The notes beneath the pieces are model-generated. The model made no database searches. It saw only the letters and a list, made by a program, of their open reading frames with translations, and was not told the origin of the DNA. Positions 9,162 to 18,960 of a stretch of DNA of 64,000 nucleotides are shown in pieces (position 1 is the first letter of the stretch; every line of letters begins with the position of its first letter). The translations under genes and the position numbers were made by a program. This DNA comes from Streptomyces xanthophaeus (GTDB lineage Bacteria > Actinomycetota > Actinomycetes > Streptomycetales > Streptomycetaceae), in the NCBI RefSeq assembly GCF_000725805.1, contig NZ_JOFT01000014.1:310001-374000 (forward strand), written 5' to 3'.

Positions 9162-9896
9162 TCAGAGACCGTACCGGCGGGCCGATTCCTCCTCCTGGGC
9201 CAGCCGGTGCAGGGCCCGCAGGACGGGCTCGAAGAGGATGGCCGACGCGACCGCCGTCTCGACCTTCTCCGCCTCGGTGGGATAGGTGTCCACGAAGTCC
9301 AGGTCGCGGACGGCCACTTGGTGCATGAGGCGGGCGTACGGGGCCAGGAACTCGGCGTCCCATTGGTAGCCGAGCCGGATGAGGGCCGCCACGGCCACCA
9401 CCAGCGAGCGGTGGACGGGCGAGAGCGGCGCCAGCTCCCGGGCGGTCGACCAGCCCAGCGTCTCCAGCATCCGGTCCACCTCCTGCCGCGCGGTGACCAG
9501 GGCCGGGTCCTCGGGCTCCGTGGCGTCCTGGTCCGCGGTGCCCGCGCCCGGGACGGCGCCTTCGCCCGCGGCGACTCGGCCCGCAGTGGCTTCGCCCCCC
9601 GCGGCGCCGTCCAGTTCGCGGCCCTGCGGCAGGGCCCACAGGGCCGCGCCCAGGCGGATCGTCCGGCCCAGCGAGTCGTCGTCGACGTGCCGGAGCACCT
9701 CCCTGGCCGTGGCCACCGGCAGCCCTCCGACCTGGATCATCGCCCGCACCAGCCGCAGCCGCCGCAGGTGGCTCTCGTCGTAGTCGGCGGTGGTCGCGCC
9801 GATCCTGCGGCCCGCGGGCAACAGCCCTGCGCGCAGGTAGTACTTGATCGTCGCGGTGGAGACGCCGCTCCGCTCGCTCAGCTCGGCCAGCCGCAT
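9162..9896 (-). CDS. MerR-family transcriptional regulator
   Basis: A 244-residue regulator. The N-terminal winged helix-turn-helix (residues 1-70: MRLAELSERSGVSTATIKYY...YDESHLRRLRLVRAM) is classical MerR. A Gly/Ala-rich linker (about 100-140) leads to a long C-terminal effector region of about 100 residues with a 'GYQWDAEFLAPYARLMHQVA' segment. It has no conserved metal-binding Cys pair, so a metal sensor is unlikely. It is transcribed divergently from the DUF4188 gene, its likely target. The ATG at 9896 has AAGGAAAGG upstream; an earlier start would add 12 unlikely residues. Confidence 0.85.
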   Translation of the reverse strand: MRLAELSERSGVSTATIKYYLRAGLLPAGRRIGATTADYDESHLRRLRLVRAMIQVGGLPVATAREVLRHVDDDSLGRTIRLGAALWALPQGRELDGAAGGEATAGRVAAGEGAVPGAGTADQDATEPEDPALVTARQEVDRMLETLGWSTARELAPLSPVHRSLVVAVAALIRLGYQWDAEFLAPYARLMHQVAVRDLDFVDTYPTEAEKVETAVASAILFEPVLRALHRLAQEEESARRYGL

Positions 9897-9911
9897 CTCT
9901 TGTGCCTTTCC

Positions 9912-9932
9912 TTGGAGAGCGCCACTATCCAA
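9912..9932. promoter_or_regulatory. candidate MerR operator in the divergent intergenic region
   Basis: TTGGA (9912-9916) and TCCAA (9928-9932) form an inverted repeat with an 11-base spacer, between the MerR gene and the DUF4188 gene. Dyads of this spacing inside promoters are usual for MerR proteins. The promoter boxes themselves are not convincing. Confidence 0.35.
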
Positions 9933-9984
9933 TCATGCGGTGTCCGGACGGCGCCGCCGTCCGAGCACGAGACCTGGAGGCATT

Positions 9985-10503
9985 GTGTTCGCCAAGCCGA
10001 TTCCGGGCCGCACCACCGCAGCGGTCGAAGGGGACGCGGTGGTCCTGCTGATCGGGATGCGCATCAACCACTTCTGGGCGGTGCACCACTGGGTGCCGGT
10101 GCTCCTCGCCATGCCGCGCATGCTCCGCGAACTGGCCGCGGACAAGAGCCGCGGGCTGCTCGGGCACGTCCTGCTGACCGGCTCGCCGCGTACGTACTAC
10201 GTGGTCCAGTACTGGGAGTCCAAGGAGAAGCTCTACGCCTACGCCAAGGCGCCCGACATGCTCCACCACCGGGTGTGGGCCCTCATCAACCGCAAGGAGC
10301 GCGAGGGAAGGGTGCGCGGGCACGTGGGCCTGTGGCACGAGTCGTACGTCGTGCCCGAGGGGTCGTACGAGTCGATCTACGCCGACATGCCGCCCTACGG
10401 CCTGGCCGCGGCCACCGGGGTGCTGCCGGTGGAGAGCCGCGGCCGGCGCGCCGCCGACCGCTTCGCCCACCGCACGCGCACGGCCTCCCCCGAGGCTCCG
10501 TAG
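9985..10503 (+). CDS. DUF4188 domain protein
   Basis: A 172-residue protein of the DUF4188 family (dimeric alpha-beta barrel-like, heme-degrading-monooxygenase-type fold). Diagnostic segments are GDAVVLLIGMRINHFWAVHHW, YWESKEKLYAYAKAPDMLHH and GLWHESYVV. The GTG at 9985 has GGAGG four bases upstream. The catalytic role is not established. Divergent placement from the MerR gene suggests inducible control by an unknown signal. The last 20 residues are Arg/Ala/Thr-rich and likely disordered. Confidence 0.85.
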   Translation: MFAKPIPGRTTAAVEGDAVVLLIGMRINHFWAVHHWVPVLLAMPRMLRELAADKSRGLLGHVLLTGSPRTYYVVQYWESKEKLYAYAKAPDMLHHRVWALINRKEREGRVRGHVGLWHESYVVPEGSYESIYADMPPYGLAAATGVLPVESRGRRAADRFAHRTRTASPEAP

Positions 10504-10534
10504 GCCCAGTGGCGTCCGACCGCCCTGCGGTGCC

Positions 10535-11134
10535 CTAGCCGCCCGCGGCCTTGGCGGCCTTGGCCGCGGCCTTCATCTCCTGCTTGTGGGCCCGGACCTT
10601 GGCCAGGGATTCCGGGCCCGTGATGTCGGCCGCCGAGCGGTAGACGTTCGCCGGTCCGTAGCCGCCCGCGGCCTCCCGCCAGCCCTTGGGGCGCACCTCG
10701 AACCGCTTGCCGAGCAGGGCGAGGAAGATCTGGGCCTTCTGCTCCCCGAAGCCCGGCAGTTCCTTGAGCCGGGCGAGCAGTTCCGCGCCCGTCGCGGCAT
10801 CGGCCCACACGGCCGCCGCGTCCCCGTCGTAGTGCTCCACGAGGTACGCGCACAGCTGCTGGATCCGCTTCGCCATCGACCCCGGATAGCGGTGGACGGC
10901 CGGCTTCTGCGAGAGCAGCGCGGCGAAGGCCTCGGGGTCGTAGGCGGCGACGGCGTGCGCGTCCAGGTCGTCCGAGCCCAGGCGCTGGGCGATCGTGAAG
11001 GGCCCGGAGAAGGCCCACTCCATCGGAACCTGCTGGTCGAGCAGCATGCCGACGAGCGCGGCGAGCGGGCTCCGGCCGAGGAGCTCGTCGGCCTCCGGCT
11101 GCTGGGCCAGCCGGATGGTGAAGTGCTTGTCCAT
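10535..11134 (-). CDS. HhH-GPD-type base-excision DNA repair protein
   Basis: A 199-residue member of the short actinobacterial helix-hairpin-helix glycosylase-like family. It begins MDKHFTIRLAQQPEADELL and contains the 'LLDQQVPMEWAF' helix. The helix-hairpin-helix is at about residues 115-140 (LLARLKELPGFGEQKAQIFL). The C-terminus is an Ala/Lys-rich tail. The role would be removal of damaged bases, judged from the family. The ATG at 11134 has GGGGAGG upstream. Confidence 0.88.
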   Translation of the reverse strand: MDKHFTIRLAQQPEADELLGRSPLAALVGMLLDQQVPMEWAFSGPFTIAQRLGSDDLDAHAVAAYDPEAFAALLSQKPAVHRYPGSMAKRIQQLCAYLVEHYDGDAAAVWADAATGAELLARLKELPGFGEQKAQIFLALLGKRFEVRPKGWREAAGGYGPANVYRSAADITGPESLAKVRAHKQEMKAAAKAAKAAGG

Positions 11135-11245
11135 GTCCCCAGCCTCCCCCGGCGCCGCGCTCCCCGCGCGGTCGCCGCGCGGCGCGCCTAGCGTGAGTAC
11201 GAGAGCGACCGCAGGCATGCCACACGACCCGGGAGTCGATCGATC

Positions 11246-12064
11246 ATGGCCGAGTACACGGAAGGCGCCCCGTGCTGGGTGGACGCGATGTTCACCGATG
11301 TGGAGGGGGCCAAGAGCTTCTACGCCGAGGTCCTCGGCTGGACCTTCGGGGAGTCCGCGACCGAGTTCGGCAGCTACACGCAGGCCTACTCCGACGGCAA
11401 GGCCGTCGCGGCCGTGGTCCCGCCGATGCCGGGCACCGACGCCCCCTCGCAGTGGTGCCTGTACTTCGCCTCGCGCGACGCGGCGGCCACCGCCGAGAAG
11501 ATCAAGGCGGCGGGCGGCGACCTGCTGATGGAACCGATGCAGGTGGGCCCGTTCGGCTCGATGGCGATCGCCAAGGAGCCGAGCGGTGCGGTCTTCGGGG
11601 TCTGGCAGCCGGGCGAGCACAAGGGCTTCGAGAAGATGGGCGAGTCGGGCTCCTACGCCTGGGCGGAGGTCTTCACGCGGGATCCTGACAAGGCGGACGC
11701 GTTCCTGACGAAGGTCTTCCCGTACGAGTCCCAGCAGATGGAGACGGGTGACGACCCCCAGACGGCCGGCATGGACTTCAAGGTCTTCAGCCTGGGCGGC
11801 AAGGAGAACCCGGTGCTGGGCCGGATGAAGATGGGCGACGAGTTCCCGCCGCAGGTCCCCTCCTACATCCAGATCTACTTCTCGGTGCCCGACTGCGACG
11901 AGGCCCTCGCCAAGGCCAAGAAGCTCGGCGGAACCCTCCTCTTCGGGCCGATGGACTCCCCCTTCGGCCGCTTCGCCGCCGTCACGGACCAGCAGGGGGC
12001 GGCCTTCGCGGTGATCGACATGTCCACGACGGTCGGTGAGATGCCGCAGATGTCGGACGGGTGA
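11246..12064 (+). CDS. VOC-family (glyoxalase/bleomycin-resistance fold) protein
   Basis: A 272-residue protein of two vicinal-oxygen-chelate modules (about 8-125 and 140-262). The first opens with PCWVDAMFTDVEGAKSFYAEVLGW, the second with AWAEVFTRDPDKADAFLTKVF. Members include glyoxalases, dioxygenases and antibiotic-binding proteins; the substrate cannot be read from the sequence. The start is the ATG at 11246. It is a single gene facing the decayed molybdenum locus downstream. Confidence 0.88.
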   Translation: MAEYTEGAPCWVDAMFTDVEGAKSFYAEVLGWTFGESATEFGSYTQAYSDGKAVAAVVPPMPGTDAPSQWCLYFASRDAAATAEKIKAAGGDLLMEPMQVGPFGSMAIAKEPSGAVFGVWQPGEHKGFEKMGESGSYAWAEVFTRDPDKADAFLTKVFPYESQQMETGDDPQTAGMDFKVFSLGGKENPVLGRMKMGDEFPPQVPSYIQIYFSVPDCDEALAKAKKLGGTLLFGPMDSPFGRFAAVTDQQGAAFAVIDMSTTVGEMPQMSDG

Positions 12065-12092
12065 CCGGACGGCTGACCGCCTCCCGGCCCGG

Positions 12093-12416
12093 TCAGAGCC
12101 CCACGTCCGGCGTCGGCAGGGCGCCGAACCAGACGTGCGTGACCGCACTGACGTAGCGCGCCCCGCACCGGTCGGTCGGGACCACCAACTGGCTGACGGC
12201 CTCGTCGAGTTCCTCCCCGTCGAGGCGCGTGGCCAGCAGGACCGGGCCGGCTGCGAAGTCGGCGTCCAGCTCGGCCCAGGACAGGACGGTGTGGTGGCCG
12301 TCCCCGCCGCTGACCGCGAGCAGGAAGCGGCTGCGGTCCTTGCGGCGCCGCGCGTCGAAGGCGGGGCCCGCGTCCGCCACCACGTCCCGGAGCAACGGCC
12401 CTTCGAACACGTGGTG
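12093..12416 (-). pseudogene. 3' remnant of a molybdopterin-dependent oxidoreductase (PF00174-like)
   Basis: About 107 codons encode only the C-terminal part of a sulfite-oxidase-type molybdopterin-binding domain: 'HHVFEGPLL', 'FLLAVSGGDGHHTVLSWAEL', 'PVLLATRLDGEEL' and the typical 'VVPTDRCGARYVSAV' end. Homology begins abruptly near 12416; upstream on this strand the sequence belongs to a different gene read in the other direction. There is no start codon with a ribosome site. The N-terminal half, with most of the cofactor site, is missing, so the product cannot be active. Confidence 0.75.
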
Positions 12417-12694
12417 AACTGGACACCCTGGCGGAGCTGTTGGCCGGGGTCCCGGCGGAGGTGCGGTCGGTGTTCGGGGCGCGCACCCTCGGGGCGCTCG
12501 GGGACGGGATGCTGCGCGAGACCCTGGAGGTCTTCCTGGCCAACAACTGCTCGTGGGCGCGCACCGCGGAGGCCCTGCACCTGCACGTGAACACGGTGCA
12601 CTACCGGATCGAGCGGGTGCAGGTCCTGACGGGCCGTGACCTGTCCCGCCTCGACCACAAGCTGGACCTGTACGCGGCGCTGCGCTGCCGCTAG
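12416..12694 (+). pseudogene. 3' remnant of a PucR/CdaR-type transcriptional regulator
   Basis: About 92 codons encode the C-terminal helix-turn-helix of PucR-like regulators: 'TLEVFLANNCSWARTAEALH', 'LHVNTVHYRIERVQVLTGRD' and 'LSRLDHKLDLYAALR', ending in TAG at 12692-12694. These proteins are normally 400-600 residues long; the sensor part is absent. Homology starts at about 12416, exactly where the oxidoreductase remnant on the other strand ends. The two fragments thus face away from one breakpoint. Confidence 0.75.
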
Positions 12695-12709
12695 GGGGGC
12701 GCTCCGCGC

Positions 12710-12835
12710 TCAGCCCAGGTCGACGTGGACCTCGGCGCGGTGGGCGGGCAGCCGCCCCGCGTCGGCCCAGCGGCGGACGGTCTCGGGGCTCACGCACAGC
12801 AGGTCGGCGGCCTGCCCGATGGAGTACGACGGCAC
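12710..12835 (-). pseudogene. N-terminal remnant of an HTH/TOBE molybdate-binding regulator
   Basis: 41 codons from the GTG at 12835: a MerR/excisionase-type helix-turn-helix 'YSIGQAADLLCVSPETVRRW' followed by 'ADAGRLPAHR' and then a stop after AEVHVDLG. In Streptomyces this HTH normally continues into a TOBE (molbindin) domain, which is lacking here. The break after PAHR suggests truncation by deletion or frameshift. It supports the idea that this spot once held a molybdenum-related cluster. Confidence 0.6.
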
Positions 12836-12856
12836 GCCCGCAGCTTAGGGGCCGGG

Positions 12857-14560
12857 TCATCGCATGAGCAGCACGATCACCGAACCCCACATCGTCAGCA
12901 GCACGTTGCCCAGCGCGTACGGGACCGTCGTGCCGAGGGCGGGGATCTGGCTGCGGGCCCGTTCGGTGAGGGCGCCGAGCGCGGCCGTGGTGGTCTGGGC
13001 CCCGGCGAGGGCGCCGAGCAGGATCGGCAGCGGCACGCGCTGCACGAAGTGTCCGTAGGCGAAACCGGCCAGCAGCGGCACGGTGGTGACGGCCGCGCCC
13101 CACAGCAGCAGCGGCCAGCCGGCCTCCCGCAGACCGGGGACGAAACTGGGGCCCGCGTTCAGGCCGACGACGGTGACGAAGACGCACAGGCCGAGCGTGC
13201 CCATCAGCCACTGCGCCGCGGAGGGCAGGTTCCCGTACGTCGGGTACTTGCTCCGGATCCAGCCGAAGACCAGACCCATCAGCAGCGCCCCGGTGGACGT
13301 GGACAGGGACAGCGGGGCCCCGGCCGCGTGCAGGGCGGGGATGCCCAGGAGGCCGCCGAGGAAGAGGCCGAGGGCGATCCACACCATGTCGGTGGCGAAA
13401 CTGGTCGGCACCGGCTTGCCGATCACGGCCGCCGCGGCCTCCACCCGGTGGTGGGGCCCGGTCAGGACCAGGGTGTCGCCGCGTTCCACCGTGCTGTCGA
13501 GCCGGACCCGCAGGTCGGCGCCGGCCCGCCAGTGGCCCTCGATGAACACGCCCGGCATGAACTCCTCGTGGCGCAGGCTCCGGATCGTGCGCCCGCTGTC
13601 GCGGCTGCGCGTGGTGACCACGACGTGCAGGGTCTCGGTGCGGTATCCCAGCAGTTCGCTGTCGTCGGTCTCCATGCCGATGTGGCTGCGGGCGTCGTAC
13701 GCGACGAGGTCGCCGCGGACCGCGCTGATCGCCAGGGTGTCGCCGAGCTCGATGCGGGTCCCGGGGGAGTGCTCCAGGATCTCGCCCGCGCGGCGCATCC
13801 GGGTGATGTAGAGCCGGCGCCCGGCGGCCTTCTGCTCGGCCTCGAAATCGCCGACCGTGCGGCCCGCCATGCGCTGTACGTCCACGGCGTACGCGCGCAG
13901 CACGTGCTTGTAGTAGCCCTCGCCCGCGTCCGGGTCCTCCTCGACCGCCTCCAGGTCGGCGGCGAGGACGGCGCTCTGCTCCGCGAGGTCCCTGCGGACG
14001 AGGCGGGGGAGCACCCCCGCGAGGAGCAGCGCGGGCAGCACCGTGCCCAGGGGGTAGGTGACGGCGTACGCGACGGCGACGAGGTGGGACTCGTCCTGGG
14101 CCTCGGCGCGGGTGAGCCCGGGCAGGTGCGCGATGGCGTCGGAGCCCACGCCGATGACGGCGGACTGGGTGAGCCCGCCGCCGAGCAGACCGGCCGAGAG
14201 CCCGGGCCCGTACCCGGCGAGCGTGGCGAAGGCCCAGGCGGTGGCCAGCCCGGTGACGCAGACGATCACGGCGAGGAGAGCCTGGGGCAGGCCGTCCTTG
14301 CGCAGGGCGCGGAAGAACTGCGGCCCCACGTCGTAGCCCAGGGCGAAGAGGAACATGAGGAAGAAGACGGACTTGATCGGCCCGTCGATCTCCACCTTGG
14401 CCTGGGAGCCGATGACGAGCCCGGCGACGAGGCAGCCGGTGACGGCGCCGAGCGCGAGGGAGCGGTAGCGCAGCCGCCCGAGCAGGAAGCCGACGGCGAT
14501 CGTCAGGAAGATCAGGAGTTCCGGGTAGGGCCGGAAGACGTTCGCCCTGAACCACTCCAT
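12857..14560 (-). CDS. AspT/YidE/YbjL-family transporter (aspartate:alanine exchanger type)
   Basis: A 567-residue membrane protein with the duplicated exchanger layout. There are five N-terminal membrane helices (about 10-190), a cytoplasmic region with two TrkA_C (RCK-C) domains (about 205-375; 'ELGDTLAISAVRGDL' and 'VERGDTLVLTGPHHRVE'), and five C-terminal helices (about 385-567). Both membrane halves carry the repeated 'GLLGGGLTQSAVIGVGSDA' or 'GALAGAQTTTAALGALTE' motif. It is probably an antiporter for small dicarboxylates or amino acids; the substrate is unknown. The start is the ATG at 14560. Confidence 0.88.
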   Translation of the reverse strand: MEWFRANVFRPYPELLIFLTIAVGFLLGRLRYRSLALGAVTGCLVAGLVIGSQAKVEIDGPIKSVFFLMFLFALGYDVGPQFFRALRKDGLPQALLAVIVCVTGLATAWAFATLAGYGPGLSAGLLGGGLTQSAVIGVGSDAIAHLPGLTRAEAQDESHLVAVAYAVTYPLGTVLPALLLAGVLPRLVRRDLAEQSAVLAADLEAVEEDPDAGEGYYKHVLRAYAVDVQRMAGRTVGDFEAEQKAAGRRLYITRMRRAGEILEHSPGTRIELGDTLAISAVRGDLVAYDARSHIGMETDDSELLGYRTETLHVVVTTRSRDSGRTIRSLRHEEFMPGVFIEGHWRAGADLRVRLDSTVERGDTLVLTGPHHRVEAAAAVIGKPVPTSFATDMVWIALGLFLGGLLGIPALHAAGAPLSLSTSTGALLMGLVFGWIRSKYPTYGNLPSAAQWLMGTLGLCVFVTVVGLNAGPSFVPGLREAGWPLLLWGAAVTTVPLLAGFAYGHFVQRVPLPILLGALAGAQTTTAALGALTERARSQIPALGTTVPYALGNVLLTMWGSVIVLLMR

Positions 14561-14674
14561 CCGCGCTCCCGCCTCCGCCGCAGCCGCCAGCGAAAACGTT
14601 AGGCGCGCCCCGGCCCTCCTGCACGCCGGCCGACACGGAGGGCCCGGGACGACCGGCACGGGACGGGAAACGCG

Positions 14675-14704
14675 AAGAGCCCCACCGCAAGCGGTGGGGC
14701 TCTT
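14675..14704 (-). terminator. terminator downstream of tRNA-Ser(GGA)
   Basis: AAGAGCCCCACCGC pairs with GCGGTGGGGCTCTT around two bases. It lies 27 bases beyond the tRNA on the minus strand. Confidence 0.8.
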
Positions 14705-14730
14705 CGACATCGTGCCCGGTGAGGCACTGG

Positions 14731-14815
14731 CGGAGGATACGAGATTCGAACTCGTGAGGGGTTGCCCCCAACACGCTTTCCAAGCGTGCGCCCTAGGCCA
14801 CTAGGCGAATCCTCC
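14731..14815 (-). tRNA. tRNA-Ser (anticodon GGA)
   Basis: 85-nt serine tRNA with long variable arm, acceptor stem GGAGGAT/ATCCTCC, discriminator G and anticodon loop TTGGAAA between CACGC and GCGTG. It reads UCC and UCU. CCA is not encoded. Confidence 0.96.
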
Positions 14816-14922
14816 GCCGCAAACAATACAAGACGTTGAGGGGTGCTCGCGAACGTGATCGTCGGGCGGGGGTCGGCGAAGGGCCGGCGAGGGGTCCGCC
14901 GGGGTCCGCGTCCGGGTCCGGC

Positions 14923-14952
14923 TCGATTCCGGGGCCGTCCATCCGCTAGGGT
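14923..14952 (+). promoter_or_regulatory. candidate promoter of the SRP RNA gene
   Basis: TCGATT (14923-14928), an 18-base spacer and TAGGGT (14947-14952). Transcription would begin near 14959, at the first paired base of the RNA. Confidence 0.5.
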
Positions 14953-14954
14953 GG

Positions 14955-15050
14955 GGCCAGCCCCTCACGTGGCGCTATCTCACCCAACTCCCCCAGGGCC
15001 GGAAGGCAGCAAGGGTAAGTGGGCTCTGGCGGGTGCGTGGGGGGCGCTTT
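14955..15050 (+). ncRNA. ffs: small signal recognition particle RNA (4.5S-type)
   Basis: A long hairpin RNA whose apical part carries the conserved Ffh-binding segment GGGCCGGAAGGCAGCAAGGG (14997-15016). The outer stem is formed by GCCCCTCACG (14960-14969) with CGTGGGGGGC (15036-15045), including one G-U pair. GCTTT follows as a weak terminator. Together with Ffh it targets nascent membrane proteins. Ends are approximate. Its place before dnaX is the usual one in actinomycetes. Confidence 0.93.
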
Positions 15051-15118
15051 GCGTTCCCGGGGGTCCGGGAGGCGTCGGCGGGCCGTTGTTGTCGGTGGGC
15101 CCGGATAACCTCGTATAC

Positions 15119-17359
15119 GTGTCGTCCCTTGCGCTGTACCGCCGCTATCGCCCCGAGTCGTTCGCCGAGGTCATCGGGCAGGAGCATGTCACTGCACCGC
15201 TGATGCAGGCCCTGCGGAACAACCGGGTCAATCACGCGTACCTGTTCAGCGGGCCGCGCGGCTGCGGCAAGACCACCAGCGCGCGCATCCTCGCCCGGTG
15301 CCTGAACTGTGAGCAGGGCCCCACCCCGACCCCCTGCGGGGAGTGCCAGTCCTGTCGCGACCTCGCCCGCAACGGGCCGGGTTCCATCGATGTCATCGAG
15401 ATCGACGCGGCCTCGCACGGTGGTGTGGACGACGCCCGTGACCTGCGCGAGAAGGCCTTTTTCGGACCGGCCTCCAGCCGCTACAAGATCTACATCATCG
15501 ACGAGGCCCACATGGTCACCTCGGCGGGCTTCAACGCCCTGCTGAAGGTGGTCGAGGAGCCGCCGGAGCACCTCAAGTTCATCTTCGCCACGACCGAGCC
15601 GGAGAAGGTGATCGGGACCATCCGGTCCCGGACCCACCACTACCCCTTCCGGCTGGTTCCGCCCGGCACCCTGCGGGACTACCTGGGCGAGGTCTGCGGC
15701 CGCGAGGGCGCCACCGTCGAGGACGGCGTGCTGCCGCTCGTCGTGCGCGCCGGCGCCGGATCCGTGCGTGACTCCATGTCCGTCATGGACCAGCTGCTCG
15801 CGGGCGCCGCCGCCGACGGTGTGACATACGCCATGGCGACCTCCCTCCTCGGCTACACCGAGGGGTCCCTCCTCGACGCCGTCATCGACGCCTTCGCCTC
15901 CGGGGACGGCGCCGCCGCCTTCGAGGTCGTCGACCGCGTGGTCGAGGGCGGGAACGACCCGCGCCGGTTCGTCGCCGACCTGCTGGAGCGGCTGCGCGAC
16001 CTGGTGATCCTGGCCGCCGTGCCCGACGCCGGGGAGAAGGGGCTGATCGACGCCCCCGCCGATGTCGTGGAGCGGATGCAGGCACAGGCCTCGGTGTTCG
16101 GGGCCGCGGAGCTTTCGCGGGCCGCCGACCTGGTCAACACCGGGCTCACCGAGATGCGCGGGGCGACCTCGCCGCGGCTCCAGCTGGAGCTGATCTGCGC
16201 GCGCGTGCTGCTGCCCGCCGCCTTCGACGACGAGCGGTCCTTCCAGGCCCGGCTGGACCGGCTGGAGCGGGGCGGGGCCGCAGCCTTCGCGGCCGCCGCC
16301 TCCGCCGGTGTGCCCGCGGCCCCGCCCGTCATGGGGTACGTGCCCGGGCCCGATGCCCACGCCATGGCCCCCGCAGGGCCCGGCGGGGGCGTGGCCGCCG
16401 CGCGCGCCGCCGTACGGGCCCCCGAGCCGGAGCCGGCCGCCCCGGTCGCCCCGGCCGAAGCCCCGCCCGTGGCCCCGCCCGCCCAGCCCGTGGCGGCGCA
16501 GGCCCCGGCCGCACCCGCACCCGCTCCCGCGGCCCAGGTCCCCGCTCCCGGGGCGTGGCCCGGAGCCGCGCAGCCCGGCGGCGGTGCCCCCGGCGCCTGG
16601 CCGGGAGCGAGCGCCGCCCCGGCCGCCGCAGCCCAGGCCCCGGCTGCCCCCGCAGCTGCGCCCGCCCCCGCGGCCGGTGCCTGGCCGAGCGCGGCCGCAC
16701 CCGGCCAGGGCGCCCCCTCGCCCGCAGCCCCCGCGCCCGCAGCCCCCGCCCAGCCGGCCGCGTCCGCCCCGGCGGCTCCCGCGCCCTCCCCCGGCATGGC
16801 CGCCGGCGCCGGTCAGATCCAGGCGATGTGGCCGGGCGTCCTGGAGGCCGTCAAGAACCGCCGCCGTTTCACCTGGATCCTGCTGAGCCAGAACGCCCAG
16901 GTCACCGGCTTCGACGGGACCACCCTCCAGCTCGGCTTCCCCAATGTCGGAGCCCGCGACAACTTCGCGAGCAGCGGCAGCGAGGACGTGCTGAAGGCGG
17001 TCCTGGCCGAGCAGTTCCAGGTCAACTGGAAGATCGACGCCGTGGTGGGCGGCGGAGCCCCGGCCCCGCTCCAGACGTCCTCGTACGCCCCGGCCGCGCC
17101 CGCCGCCCCGGCCTACAGCCCGCCGCCCCCGGCGCAGTCCTCCCCCGGGGCGCAGCCGTACCAGCCGTCCCAGCAGTCGCCCCAGCAGCAGGATTCGGCC
17201 CCGCAGCCCCCCGTACGGCAGGCGCCGCCGCCGGTGGCCCCCGAGGACGACGTCGCTGAGGCGGACGACCCCGACCTCGTGGAGAACGCCCTGACCGGAC
17301 ACGACCTGATCGTGCGCGAGCTCGGAGCCACCGTTGTGGAGGAATACACGAATGAGTAG
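15119..17359 (+). CDS. dnaX: DNA polymerase III subunits gamma/tau
   Basis: A 746-residue clamp-loader ATPase. Walker A GPRGCGKT is at residues 45-52, a Cys cluster (C61, C64, C73, C76, C79) forms the zinc module, DEAH is at 128-131 and the arginine-finger region 'TIRSRTHHYPF' is present. From about residue 390 to 560 there is a long Ala/Pro-rich linker, then a tau-like C-terminal domain (GQIQAMWPGVLEAVKNRRRFTW). I see no A-rich slippery heptamer, so a frameshifted gamma form is not indicated. The GTG at 15119 is chosen because the protein then starts MSSLALYRRYRPESF; there is no strong ribosome site. Confidence 0.97.
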   Translation: MSSLALYRRYRPESFAEVIGQEHVTAPLMQALRNNRVNHAYLFSGPRGCGKTTSARILARCLNCEQGPTPTPCGECQSCRDLARNGPGSIDVIEIDAASHGGVDDARDLREKAFFGPASSRYKIYIIDEAHMVTSAGFNALLKVVEEPPEHLKFIFATTEPEKVIGTIRSRTHHYPFRLVPPGTLRDYLGEVCGREGATVEDGVLPLVVRAGAGSVRDSMSVMDQLLAGAAADGVTYAMATSLLGYTEGSLLDAVIDAFASGDGAAAFEVVDRVVEGGNDPRRFVADLLERLRDLVILAAVPDAGEKGLIDAPADVVERMQAQASVFGAAELSRAADLVNTGLTEMRGATSPRLQLELICARVLLPAAFDDERSFQARLDRLERGGAAAFAAAASAGVPAAPPVMGYVPGPDAHAMAPAGPGGGVAAARAAVRAPEPEPAAPVAPAEAPPVAPPAQPVAAQAPAAPAPAPAAQVPAPGAWPGAAQPGGGAPGAWPGASAAPAAAAQAPAAPAAAPAPAAGAWPSAAAPGQGAPSPAAPAPAAPAQPAASAPAAPAPSPGMAAGAGQIQAMWPGVLEAVKNRRRFTWILLSQNAQVTGFDGTTLQLGFPNVGARDNFASSGSEDVLKAVLAEQFQVNWKIDAVVGGGAPAPLQTSSYAPAAPAAPAYSPPPPAQSSPGAQPYQPSQQSPQQQDSAPQPPVRQAPPPVAPEDDVAEADDPDLVENALTGHDLIVRELGATVVEEYTNE

Positions 17360-17419
17360 CGCCCCGTAGTTGGGTGGCCGCACGAAACCGGCCGCTCCGT
17401 CCGGGCTACCCTGGGCGGC

Positions 17420-18673
<1,254 letters not shown>

Positions 18674-18689
18674 GCTGCGGCTCCACGAA

Positions 18690-18731
18690 CCCGCGGGCCC
18701 GGTGCGCAGAAGATGCGCCCGGGCCCGCGGG
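18690..18731 (+). terminator. hairpin terminator after purD
   Basis: CCCGCGGGCCCGG with TGCGC pairs with GCGCCCGGGCCCGCGGG around an AGAAGA loop. It lies 17 bases beyond the purD stop. There is no clear T-run. Confidence 0.65.
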
Positions 18732-18960
18732 CGTGTCCGCGTGCGACTGCATCCAGCCGCGTTCGAACGCACCCAGCTTTACCCAAAGCCATTCCATCGG
18801 GTGATCGTCACCCGGTCTGCCTGACGGCCGGGCGCGCCCCAACTAGGGTGCGGCGCAAGCATTCCGGCACTTGGCCCACCGGCATTGCGATGTCGGGGGC
18901 GGGTGTCACAGTGGGGGAGTGAGCAATGCCGCCGCAGGGCAGAGGGGGTGAGGTCCGGCC

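Noticed and set aside
12093..14783. An open frame of 896 codons on the minus strand spanning remnant genes and the AspT-type transporter
   Set aside because: Only its last ~107 codons carry homology (the oxidoreductase remnant); the rest is the out-of-frame shadow of the PucR fragment and transporter gene, with no ribosome site.
15119..17359. Programmed frameshift in dnaX to give a short gamma subunit
   Set aside because: No A-rich slippery heptamer or following hairpin was seen; the linker is a GC-rich Ala/Pro stretch.
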